Assembly: GCA_040391605.1 (NCBI GenBank)
Contig: JBEBXK010000002.1
Span: forward strand, 1-64,000
DNA from: Vulgatibacter incomptus_A
Lineage (GTDB): Bacteria; Myxococcota; Myxococcia; Myxococcales; Vulgatibacteraceae
Reading direction: 5' to 3'
Length of the DNA stretch: 64,000 nt
Part shown: in pieces, positions 54,588 to 62,793 of the stretch
Numbering within the stretch: the first letter of the stretch is position 1
Layout: the number at the start of each line of letters is the position of its first letter
The notes under the pieces: model-generated
What the model saw: the letters and a program-made list of their open reading frames with translations, nothing else
Told to the model about the DNA's origin: nothing
Database searches by the model: none
Translations under genes and position numbers: made by a program

Positions 54588-55615
54588 GGATCGCTGGCAT
54601 CGAGTTCGTCCAGCCCTGGGCGCTGCTGTTGCTCCTCTCCGTCCCCCTGATCTTCTGGGTGGCCCGGGCCCGGGCGCGCCGTGGTCCGAAGCTCGCCTTC
54701 CCTCCCTTGCCGGCGCTGGTGGCGGCGGGCCGCGGCCCGCTGGCGAAGCTGCGCTGGATCCCCACGGCCCTCTCGGCCCTGGGGATCGCCGCCGCGGCCC
54801 TGGCCCTGGCGCGCCCGGTCGTGGACGCACCCTCCAGCCGCGATCTCTCGGTGGAGGGGATCGACATCGTCGTCGCCCTGGACCTCTCGACCTCGATGAA
54901 CGCGGTCGACTTCCAGCCGAACGATCGGCTCTCGGTGGCCAAGGAGGTCCTGGATTCCTTCGTGGAGCGTCGCCCCAACGATCGGATCGGCCTGGTCGTC
55001 TTCGCGGGAGAGGCCTTCACCCAATGCCCCCTCACCCTCGATCACCGCGTGCTGCGGGAGATCCTGTCTCAGGTGAAGACCGGCGCCATCCCCGACGGCA
55101 CCGCCATCGGCAACGCCATCGGCACCTCGCTCAACCGCCTCCGGGACAGCGACGCCAAGAGCAAGGTGCTGATTCTCATCACGGATGGTGACTCCAACGC
55201 AGGCACGATCTCGCCCAACGAGGCCGCCCGGATGGCGAAGGAGCTCAAGATCCCCGTCTATACGATCCTGGTGGGCCGCGCCTGCGACGATCCGGGCCAT
55301 TGCAAGGTCCCCTTCCCCGCCGGGGTGGATCGCTTCGGCAGGCAGACCTATCGCAACGTGGAGATCGCCGTGAACCCTAAGTTGCTGGAGGAGATCTCGG
55401 AGACCACCGGCGCCCGCTCCTACGTGGCCACCGACAAGGCGTCCCTGGAGGGAAACCTCCAGGACGTGCTGGCGCAGCTGGAGAAGTCCAAGATCGTCGA
55501 GGAGCGCCAGCTCTCCAACGTCACCGAGATCTACGATCGCTTCCTGATCCCCGCGCTGATCCTGGGGGGGCTGGGCGTCGTCCTCGCGGCCACCCGCTTC
55601 CGGCGGTTTCCATGA
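54584..55615 (+). CDS. batA: BatA-like VWA-domain membrane protein
   Basis: A 343-residue protein. Two N-terminal membrane segments (PWALLLLLSVPLIFWVA and TALSALGIAAAALALA), a VWA domain with MIDAS motif DLSTSMNA (Asp100), the Thr at the DGTAIG loop and DGDSN, and a C-terminal helix (LIPALILGGLGVVLAA). It should bind a divalent ion and a partner protein. It starts with TTG 54584, overlapping the previous stop, and its own stop overlaps batB. Bat (aerotolerance) proteins are known from Bacteroides; the role in this organism is unproven. Confidence 0.92.
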   Translation: MRIAGIEFVQPWALLLLLSVPLIFWVARARARRGPKLAFPPLPALVAAGRGPLAKLRWIPTALSALGIAAAALALARPVVDAPSSRDLSVEGIDIVVALDLSTSMNAVDFQPNDRLSVAKEVLDSFVERRPNDRIGLVVFAGEAFTQCPLTLDHRVLREILSQVKTGAIPDGTAIGNAIGTSLNRLRDSDAKSKVLILITDGDSNAGTISPNEAARMAKELKIPVYTILVGRACDDPGHCKVPFPAGVDRFGRQTYRNVEIAVNPKLLEEISETTGARSYVATDKASLEGNLQDVLAQLEKSKIVEERQLSNVTEIYDRFLIPALILGGLGVVLAATRFRRFP

Positions 55616-56667
55616 TGGCCGATTCGATCCAGATCAGCCTCCTCGGCTACGCGCTGCAGCTCGCCCGACCCGATCGTGTCGGCTTCGTCGCGGCTGCGCT
55701 CCTCTTCGCTGTCTTCGCGGCCTACGGAATCCGGGCGAGGAGGCTCGCGCTGCGCTCGCTGGCTGGGACGCCGCGATTGGCCCAGAGGCTGGGCGGCGGC
55801 GCCTCCCTCTCGAGGATGATCGCCAAGGGCGCCCTCACGTCGATGGGGCTCCTCGCCCTCTCCCTTGCGTTGCTGCAGCCGCGGATCGGCGAGCGCACCG
55901 CCACGGCCAAGCGCAAGGGGATCGATCTGGTCGTGGCGGTGGACGCGTCGCGCTCGATGCTCGCCCGGGATGTCCTCCCCTCCCGCCTCGATCGCGCCAA
56001 GCTCGAGCTCTCCACCCTCATCGATCGCCTGCATGGCGATCGGATCGGCGTGGTCGCCTTCGCCGGCGCGGCCTTCGTCCAATGTCCGCTCACCAACGAC
56101 TACGGGGCGGCCAAGCTCTTCCTGCGGGCCATCGATCCGGAGGTGATGCCCTCCCAGGGCACCGCTATCGCTGCCGCCCTGGATACGGCGCGGACCATGC
56201 TCGGCTCCGCGGATCGCGGGGCGAAGGCAAAGGTGGTTCTCCTCCTCACGGACGGTGAAGACCACAGCGGCGAGGTCCTCGCCGCCGGCAAGCGCCTCCA
56301 GGACGAGGGCGTGAAGATCTTCGCCCTGGGCATCGGCTCTCCCACCGGGACGCCTGTGCCTTTGCTGGACTCCCAGGGGAGGATCTCCGGCTACATGAAG
56401 GATCGCCACGGAGACACGGTGATCAGCCGGCTGGAGGAGGGGCAGCTCCGGGAGCTGGCGTTGGCGACGGGCGGCAAGTTCGTCACGGCCTCCGGCTCGG
56501 ATCTGGGGATGGGCGAGATCCGGGCAGAGCTCGATCGGCTGGAGAAGAGCGAGTTCGAGAGCCTGGCGTCCGTGGAGTACGAGGAGGCCTTCGCTTACGC
56601 GCTCTTCCCCGGCTTTGTCCTCCTCCTCGGCGGGGCCCTCCTCCGTGAAGGGAGGCGGCCGGCATGA
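55612..56667 (+). CDS. batB: BatB-like VWA-domain membrane protein
   Basis: A 351-residue paralogue of BatA with the same plan: helices near residues 23-40 and 75-92, a VWA domain with DASRSM (Asp111), the GTAIAAAL loop and TDGEDHSG, and a C-terminal helix (ALFPGFVLLLGGALL). The motif is a good MIDAS. It overlaps batA and batC by 4 bases each, so the three are translationally coupled and BatA and BatB may pair in the membrane. Confidence 0.92.
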   Translation: MMADSIQISLLGYALQLARPDRVGFVAAALLFAVFAAYGIRARRLALRSLAGTPRLAQRLGGGASLSRMIAKGALTSMGLLALSLALLQPRIGERTATAKRKGIDLVVAVDASRSMLARDVLPSRLDRAKLELSTLIDRLHGDRIGVVAFAGAAFVQCPLTNDYGAAKLFLRAIDPEVMPSQGTAIAAALDTARTMLGSADRGAKAKVVLLLTDGEDHSGEVLAAGKRLQDEGVKIFALGIGSPTGTPVPLLDSQGRISGYMKDRHGDTVISRLEEGQLRELALATGGKFVTASGSDLGMGEIRAELDRLEKSEFESLASVEYEEAFAYALFPGFVLLLGGALLREGRRPA

Positions 56668-57599
56668 GGCGCCTCGACTTCCTCCTCCCCGCGCTCCTGC
56701 TGGCAGCGCCTCTCCACGCTGGCGCGGGGATCTTCGACAAGCTCCAGCCGGACGTCGCGGCAGGCAACGAGGCCTTCGGGGGAGGAGACGCCGAGGCGGC
56801 GCTGCAGCATTACGACGAGGCGGCGGCGGCCCTGCAGGATCGCAGTGAGGTCCAGTTCAATCGGGGGGCGGCGCTCTATCGGCTGGGGCGCTTCGAGGAA
56901 GCGGCGGAGGCCTTCAGCCGCGCGCTCTCCCGTCGCAGCGACGAGAAGCTTGGTGCACACGACTATTACAACATGGGCAACGCTCTGGCCGGGATGAAGA
57001 AGGACGAGGCTGCGATGCAGAGCTTTCGTCGCGCGCTGGAGATCGATCCCGACGACGCCCTCGCCAGGCAGAACCTGGAGGTCCTCCTCCGGCGCAAGCA
57101 GCAGCAGCAGGAGGAGCAGCAGAAGGGGGAGGACGATAGCGAGCAGAAGCAGGAGGACGAAGGCGAGAAGGACGAGGGCGAGCAGCGGAAGGATCAGGAG
57201 GATCGGCAGGAGCAGGGTGGGGAGTCCCGGGACCAGCGAGACCAGGACGAGCAGCGGGGCGAAGACGAGTCGCAGGAGAAGGACGAGCAGAAGGGCGAAG
57301 GCGAGCCGCAGCAGCAGGCGGACGACGGGGAGGGGGCGTCTGAAGCGCCAGGCGAAGGTCAGGCCGGGCAGGAGCCGCAGGGCGACGCGCAGGAGCGCGG
57401 CGAGTCCCAGTCTGACGACGCGGAGGTGGGAGACGAGGCCCAGCCTGCGGTACACCAGGGCGAGCAGGAAGACGCGAGCCCCGTCGAGCGCAGTGAGGCC
57501 GAGCGGATCCTCGACTCGCTGCGCGGGAGCGAGAAGAGCTTCGAGCTCTGGCGCTATCAGGATAAGAGGAAGCAGTCGGATGCCGATAGGAATTGGTAG
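56664..57599 (+). CDS. batC: BatC-like TPR protein with charged low-complexity tail
   Basis: A 311-residue exported protein: signal peptide (LPALLLAAPLHAGAG), three TPR repeats (about 30-140; AGNEAFGGGDAEAALQHYDE, NRGAALYRLGRFEEAAEAFS, NMGNALAGMKKDEAAMQSF), then about 145 residues of Gln/Glu/Asp/Lys/Gly low complexity, and a folded end (SEAERILDSLRGSEKSFELWRY) found in BatC proteins. TPRs give protein contacts. Its last 20 bases overlap the start of batD. Confidence 0.9.
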   Translation: MRRLDFLLPALLLAAPLHAGAGIFDKLQPDVAAGNEAFGGGDAEAALQHYDEAAAALQDRSEVQFNRGAALYRLGRFEEAAEAFSRALSRRSDEKLGAHDYYNMGNALAGMKKDEAAMQSFRRALEIDPDDALARQNLEVLLRRKQQQQEEQQKGEDDSEQKQEDEGEKDEGEQRKDQEDRQEQGGESRDQRDQDEQRGEDESQEKDEQKGEGEPQQQADDGEGASEAPGEGQAGQEPQGDAQERGESQSDDAEVGDEAQPAVHQGEQEDASPVERSEAERILDSLRGSEKSFELWRYQDKRKQSDADRNW

Positions 57600-59511
57600 C
57601 CAGGCGGGGCGCGCTCGACGAGGGAGCGCGGTCACTTTGCTCGTCGCTCTCACTGCGATCGTCTGCGCCGCCGCCCTCACATCGCCGCAGGCAGCGCGGG
57701 CGGACGACGAGGTGGAGTACTTCGCCGCCGTGGATCGCGACTCCATCGGCCTGGACGAGATCGTCCTCCTCACCGTGACCCTGGGGCTCAAGGGGAACAC
57801 CGAGCCCTCCTCCCTCGAGCTCCCAAGGACCCCGGACTTCGACGTGATCTCCCAGGGCAGCTCCACCCAGATGTCCATCGGCTTCGGCTCGGGGGGATCG
57901 GGCTTCCAGAAGACCCGCACCTACACGCTCCAACTCCGGCCCACGCGGGAGGGCGCCCTCGAGATCCTCCCAGGCGTGGCGATGATGAAGGGGAAGCGCT
58001 ACGAGACCGGGAGGATCGTGGTCCAGGTGGGCAGGCCCGGCTCCGGCGCGCCTCGGGCCCAGCGACCCCAGCCCCGCCCCGGCTGGCCGTCTCCCTTCGG
58101 CGGCGCGCTCCCCGGCCTGGACGATGACTTCGATCCCTTCGGCATGCTCGACGATCGGGCGGCCCCCGCCGAGTCCGACCTCGTCCTGCGCGCGTCCGTG
58201 AACAAGCGGGAGGTCTACGTGGGCGAGCAGCTCACCCTCTCGATTTATCTGATGGCGCGAAGCGAGGTCTCCGGGATCGAGTCCTTCCAGATGCCCGACC
58301 TCGACGGCTTCTGGAACGAGGAGATCGAGACGCCCACCCAGGTCAAAGGGGAGACCCGGGTGATCGACGGCGTCGCCTGGAGAGTCTACCTCCTCCGCCG
58401 CCGGGCCCTCTTCCCGCTGCGCGACGGGAGCCTGGAGATCCAGCCAGCCGAGGTCGACGTGATCACCGGCGGTGGCCTCTTCGGCCGCTCGCGGCGGGGC
58501 GCGCACCATCGGCGCTCCCAGCCCGCCTCGGTGACGGTGAAGCCGCTTCCCACCGAGGCTGGTATGAGGGCGGACGCCTCGCGGGTGGGCTCGTGGAAGC
58601 TCGAGGTGGAGGCGGAGCCCAGGACCGCGGCGCTGGGTGCGCCCATCACCGTTCGGCTCCGCGCCACCGGCAACGGGAACCTTCGCAACCTCGAGCTCCC
58701 CCGGCTCCCCGCCATCGAGGGGATGAAGATCTTCGATCCTACCCAGACCGATCGGGTCGACACCAGCGCAGGCCGCTACGGGGGGAGCCGCGTCCAGGAG
58801 TACGTGCTGGTCCCCGAGCGGGCGGGGCGCTTCACCATCCCGTCTCTCGAGCTGCCCCACTTCGACCCCGGGGCCGGCGCCTATCGGAAGGCGAGCACCC
58901 AGCCGATCTCGCTGCTGATCCGCCCGGGCAGCGGCAGCTCGGCCCCCGCCGTGGCCCAGACGCAGCCGGGGACCCCCGCGGACTCCGACGGTGGTCTCGC
59001 CGGCATCCGTCAGGCCACCCGAATCGAGGCGCGGACGCTGCCCCTCCATGCGAGGCCCTGGTTCGCCGTGGCGCTGGGGCTGCCAGGGCTGGCGTTGCTG
59101 GGCGCGGCGCTGCTCCCGCGGATCGCCACGGCGCGGGGGAGGGGCGCCGGGGAGCGTCAGCGCCGCGGCGCCGGGACGGTGGCTCGCAAGCGCCTGGCTG
59201 CCGCCCGCGCCCTGGCCCTGCGTCGCGATCCCGCGTTTTACGAAGAGCTGGATCGTGCGATACACGATTACTTGGGGAACAAGCTCGCCCACCCGACGGC
59301 GGGCCTCGTTCGAGCGCAGCTCGTCGAGGAGCTCGCCGCCCTTGGAGCGACGGAGGAGAGCCGAGAGGCCCTGCGCCGCGCGCTGGATGCCTGCGATGCG
59401 GGTCGCTTCGCGCCGGCGGCCATGGACTCCGAGGCGGCGTCGCGGGCCCTGCGCGACGCCGGTCTGGTCATAGACGGCATCGAGGCCAGCCTGGCCGGGG
59501 GGGGCTCGTGA
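57580..59511 (+). CDS. batD: BatD-like exported beta-rich protein
   Basis: A 643-residue protein. ATG 57580 has GAGGAAG upstream and lies inside the end of batC; the open frame runs further up but only as a shadow of batC. Signal segment (SAVTLLVALTAIVCAAALTS), then tandem beta domains (DRDSIGLDEIVLLTVTLGL, SVNKREVYVGEQLTLSIYLMAR, SWKLEVEAEPRTAALG) as in BatD/oxygen tolerance proteins, one membrane helix (about 485-505, WFAVALGLPGLALLGAALL), and a cytosolic helical part of about 140 residues with DRAIHDYLGNKL. It is long for the family because of extra Gly/Pro-rich segments. Confidence 0.9.
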   Translation: MPIGIGSQAGRARRGSAVTLLVALTAIVCAAALTSPQAARADDEVEYFAAVDRDSIGLDEIVLLTVTLGLKGNTEPSSLELPRTPDFDVISQGSSTQMSIGFGSGGSGFQKTRTYTLQLRPTREGALEILPGVAMMKGKRYETGRIVVQVGRPGSGAPRAQRPQPRPGWPSPFGGALPGLDDDFDPFGMLDDRAAPAESDLVLRASVNKREVYVGEQLTLSIYLMARSEVSGIESFQMPDLDGFWNEEIETPTQVKGETRVIDGVAWRVYLLRRRALFPLRDGSLEIQPAEVDVITGGGLFGRSRRGAHHRRSQPASVTVKPLPTEAGMRADASRVGSWKLEVEAEPRTAALGAPITVRLRATGNGNLRNLELPRLPAIEGMKIFDPTQTDRVDTSAGRYGGSRVQEYVLVPERAGRFTIPSLELPHFDPGAGAYRKASTQPISLLIRPGSGSSAPAVAQTQPGTPADSDGGLAGIRQATRIEARTLPLHARPWFAVALGLPGLALLGAALLPRIATARGRGAGERQRRGAGTVARKRLAAARALALRRDPAFYEELDRAIHDYLGNKLAHPTAGLVRAQLVEELAALGATEESREALRRALDACDAGRFAPAAMDSEAASRALRDAGLVIDGIEASLAGGGS

Positions 59512-59587
59512 GCATGGATCTCGTGCCGGCCAGGGCGGCGGCTCGCGAGGGAGCGAACCTCGTGGGCGGCGTTCGCGGAGAAAGATC

Positions 59588-60304
59588 GTGAGGTTGGACC
59601 GAGCCCTGGCCACGCGGGAGACCCTCGCCGGCAACGACGCCTTCCTCTCGGGGGATTATGGCGCCGCCATCTCGGCGTATCAGGCGGCGCTCGGGGCCGG
59701 CGCGGACTCTGCCGACCTCTGGTTCAACCTCGGCAACGCCCAGTATCGCGCGGGGCAGAAGGGACAGGCGGCCCTGGCCTTCGAGCGCGCGCTTCGCCGC
59801 GATCCCGGCGACGCCGACGCCCGCGCCAACCTCGAGCTGATCAGGGCACAGGGCGCAGGGACGGTCGTTGGCGCAAGCCCCCCGCCCTTCATGGCGCGGC
59901 TGGGGGCGCGGGTCGATCCGGCGGTGGCGGAAGGCGCGCTCCTGCTGAGCTGGCTGCTGAGCTGCGCCCTCCTCATCGCGTGGCTGCGCTCGCGGGGGAG
60001 GCGCGGACTGCGCCTCGCCTCCGGCCTGGGCGCGGCGCTCCTCCTCTGTGGCACCACTGCGGCCGGCGTCGCCACCTGGGCCGCTTTCGACGTGAGGAGC
60101 GCAGGCTGGTCCGTGGTGGTCGTGGCGGGAGAGGTCCGGGAGGCCCCGGAGCCCAACGCGAAGGTGGCCTTCCCGGTCGAGCCGGCTGTCTCACTCCAGG
60201 TGATGGCTCGCCTCGGCAGCTACGCGAAGGTCGAGCTCCCCGGCGGCCTCGGCGGCTGGATCGAGGCGGAGAAGGTCCAGGCGATCGACGACACGCCGCG
60301 GTGA
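59588..60304 (+). CDS. batE: BatE-like TPR/SH3 protein
   Basis: A 238-residue protein with two TPR repeats (ETLAGNDAFLSGDYGAAISAYQAAL, LWFNLGNAQYRAGQKGQAALAFERAL), two membrane helices (about 108-128 and 140-160) and a C-terminal SH3-like domain (VREAPEPNAKVAFPVEPAVSLQVMARLGSYAKVELPGGLGGWI). This order fits BatE. No signal peptide precedes the TPRs, so either the true start is further up or the TPRs face the cytosol. GTG 59588 has GGAG upstream. A tiny frame of 25 codons (59514-59591) fills the gap to batD and ends over this start, possibly for coupling. Confidence 0.85.
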   Translation: MRLDRALATRETLAGNDAFLSGDYGAAISAYQAALGAGADSADLWFNLGNAQYRAGQKGQAALAFERALRRDPGDADARANLELIRAQGAGTVVGASPPPFMARLGARVDPAVAEGALLLSWLLSCALLIAWLRSRGRRGLRLASGLGAALLLCGTTAAGVATWAAFDVRSAGWSVVVVAGEVREAPEPNAKVAFPVEPAVSLQVMARLGSYAKVELPGGLGGWIEAEKVQAIDDTPR

Positions 60305-60388
60305 TCGCTGCCCGCAGCGTCCGCGTCCGATGGTCGGCGCCTCTGCAGGCTAGGCGAAGGCTTGCCTGCCCCGCCGGCCGCGCGGCGT

Positions 60389-62710
60389 CTACGCGTGATG
60401 CACCGGCACCTCGGCGGGCCGCCGCGCGGCTTCGAGGAGCAGGCGCCGCTCGGCGGAGCCGATGTGGTGCCGGGCCTTGTCGATGCTGTCGGGGTTGACG
60501 GAGATCGAGTCGATCCCGGCCCGAACCAAAAGCTCGGCGTATTCGGGATAGACGCTCGGCGCCTGACCGCAGATGGACGCGGTGATCCCGCTGTCATGGC
60601 AGCGGCGGATGATCGTGGTGATGGCGTCCAGCACGGCAGGATCCCTCTCGTCGTAGAGCTCTCGCAGCCGCTCGCTGTCGCGATCGGCGCCGAGCACGAG
60701 CTGCGTGAGATCGTTGGAGCCGATGGAGACGCCGTGGATCCCCGCCTGGGCGTAGGCGGGGATCCAGTAGGAGACGGACGGCACCTCCGCCATCACCCAG
60801 AGCTCGAAACCTCTGCTCCCCGCGAGCGCGCTCTCGTCGACGAGGTGCTTGCACGCGTCGAGCTCCCAGGCGGTCCGGACGAAGGGGATCATCAGCCGAA
60901 GGTTGTCGAAGCGCTGCCGGGCGCGCTCCAGGGTGCGGAGCTCGAGGCGGAAGAGATCGGGCTCCCGCACATAGCGATAGCAGCCCCGATAGCCGATCAT
61001 CGGGTTGGCCTCCTCCGCCTCGAAGCGCTCGCCCCCCTCCAGGCCCCTGAACTCGTTGGTGCGAAAGTCCATGCTGCGGTAGGTCACCGGCCTGGGATGA
61101 AAGGCGCCGGCGATCTGCGCGATCTTCGACGAGAGCGCCTCAACGAAGTCCTCGCCCTGCCCCCGCTCCATCATCAGCCGAGGATGGACGCCCCCCAGCG
61201 CCTCCAGGATCAGGAACTCGGCGCGGAGCAGGCCGACCCCGTCCACGTCCATCGCGGCGACCTCCTCGGCCCGCTCCACCTGGGCCAGGTTGACGTAGAG
61301 GCGGGTCGCGGTGATCGGCGCTCCTTGACCGGCGCTCCTCCGCTCCGGCACCGGCGATGCCGCCGCCTCCACCTCGCCCAGGTAGACTACGCCGCGGCTG
61401 CCGTCGACGGTCACCACCGTGTCGTCGCGCAACGCGCCGGTGGCGTCCCGGGTCCCCACCACACAGGGCAGACCCATCTCCCGGGAGACGATGGCCGCAT
61501 GGCTGGTCATGCCGCCCCGATCGGTGACGATGGCGGCCGCTCGCTTCATCAGCGGCACCCAATCCGGGGCGGTCATCTCCGCCACCAGGATCTCCCCTCG
61601 CCGGAGGACGGCGCCTTCCTCCGGGGAGTGGAGGATCCGCACCCGGCCGGTGGCGAAACCAGGGCTCGCGCCGAGGCCCTTGGCGACCACCTCGTGTTCG
61701 AGGGCGGCGGGGGCCTGGCCTCGCTCGCCTCCGGAGTCATCGCCGAGGGTGGTCACGGGCCGGGTCTGCACCAGGTAGATCGAGCCGTCCGAGACGGCGA
61801 ACTCGATGTCCTGTGGCGCCCCATAATGCGCCTCGTCCCGAAGCCCCAGCTCGGCGATCCGATGCACCTCGGCGTCGCTCAGGCTGAGCTCGACGGCATG
61901 CTCCGACGAGAGCGGAAGGCGGCGGTTCTCTCCGCTCTCTGCGTCGAGGACGAAGGCGAAGTTCTTATGACCAGGATGCCGCTCCCGAATCTCCAGGGAG
62001 CGCTTGTCCACCACGTAATGATCGGGCTCGACCTCGCCGCCCACCACCGCCTCCCCGAGGCCCCACGCCGACTCGATCACGATCCGGCTCCGGTCGCCTG
62101 TGGAGGGATCGACGGTGAAGAGGACCCCAGACTTCTCCGAGGCGACCATCTCCTGGACCACCACCGCGATCAGCCGCTCCATCGCGTCCGCACCCCTCTT
62201 CTTCCAATAGAAGAGCGCGCGTCCCCCTACCAGCGAGGCCCAGCAGCCCTGCACCGCACGGACGAGATCTTCCTCGCCGCGGACATTGAGGAAGGTCTCG
62301 AACATCCCAGCGAAGGATGACTCGCCAGCGTCCTCCACCGTCGCCGACGATCGCACGGCGATCAAGGGATCGGGGCCGCCGTCACGGGCCCCCAGCGAAG
62401 CGTAGGCGCCGATGAGCTCCTCGCGGATCCCGTCGGGGATCCGCGCCTCCCGGATCTTGCGCCGCATGGCCTTGGAGCGTCGCTCCAACGCGTCGCTGTC
62501 GTCCACGTCGAGGCCGGCCAACATCTCCTTCAGCTCGCCACCGACGCCGCTCTCCCGGAGGAAGCGCCGGTAGGCGTCCACCGTGATCACGAAGCCCGGG
62601 GGCACGGGCAGGCCCGCGCCGACCATCTCCCCGAGGTTCGCTCCTTTCCCACCGGCCCGCGCGACGTCGTTTCTTCCCAGCTCTTCGAACCACGCTATGC
62701 TGCCGCTCAT
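60389..62710 (-). CDS. ppsA: Phosphoenolpyruvate synthase
   Basis: A 773-residue enzyme converting pyruvate, ATP and water to PEP, AMP and phosphate, for gluconeogenesis. The N-terminal ATP-grasp part has ARAGGKGANLGEM and AVRSSATVEDAGESSFAGMF. The swivelling domain has the phospho-His motif GGMTSHAAIVSRE (His about 409). The C-terminal TIM barrel has MIPFVRTAWE, SIGSNDLTQ and the catalytic Cys in ASICGQAPS (about 713). Everything is present. ATG 62710 is chosen for GGGAGG upstream. It is divergent from glutamate dehydrogenase across 83 bases and convergent with batE. Confidence 0.95.
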   Translation of the reverse strand: MSGSIAWFEELGRNDVARAGGKGANLGEMVGAGLPVPPGFVITVDAYRRFLRESGVGGELKEMLAGLDVDDSDALERRSKAMRRKIREARIPDGIREELIGAYASLGARDGGPDPLIAVRSSATVEDAGESSFAGMFETFLNVRGEEDLVRAVQGCWASLVGGRALFYWKKRGADAMERLIAVVVQEMVASEKSGVLFTVDPSTGDRSRIVIESAWGLGEAVVGGEVEPDHYVVDKRSLEIRERHPGHKNFAFVLDAESGENRRLPLSSEHAVELSLSDAEVHRIAELGLRDEAHYGAPQDIEFAVSDGSIYLVQTRPVTTLGDDSGGERGQAPAALEHEVVAKGLGASPGFATGRVRILHSPEEGAVLRRGEILVAEMTAPDWVPLMKRAAAIVTDRGGMTSHAAIVSREMGLPCVVGTRDATGALRDDTVVTVDGSRGVVYLGEVEAAASPVPERRSAGQGAPITATRLYVNLAQVERAEEVAAMDVDGVGLLRAEFLILEALGGVHPRLMMERGQGEDFVEALSSKIAQIAGAFHPRPVTYRSMDFRTNEFRGLEGGERFEAEEANPMIGYRGCYRYVREPDLFRLELRTLERARQRFDNLRLMIPFVRTAWELDACKHLVDESALAGSRGFELWVMAEVPSVSYWIPAYAQAGIHGVSIGSNDLTQLVLGADRDSERLRELYDERDPAVLDAITTIIRRCHDSGITASICGQAPSVYPEYAELLVRAGIDSISVNPDSIDKARHHIGSAERRLLLEAARRPAEVPVHHA

Positions 62711-62793
62711 CGGCACCTCCCGCAGCGCCTCCCAATAGGCATCGCCCACGTCGGAGGCCCAAACCAAACGGGTGCCCAGCGAGGAAACGATCG

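Noticed and set aside
57217..57579. A longer BatD start
   Set aside because: This stretch is the charged tail of BatC in another frame; the signal peptide and ribosome site support ATG 57580.
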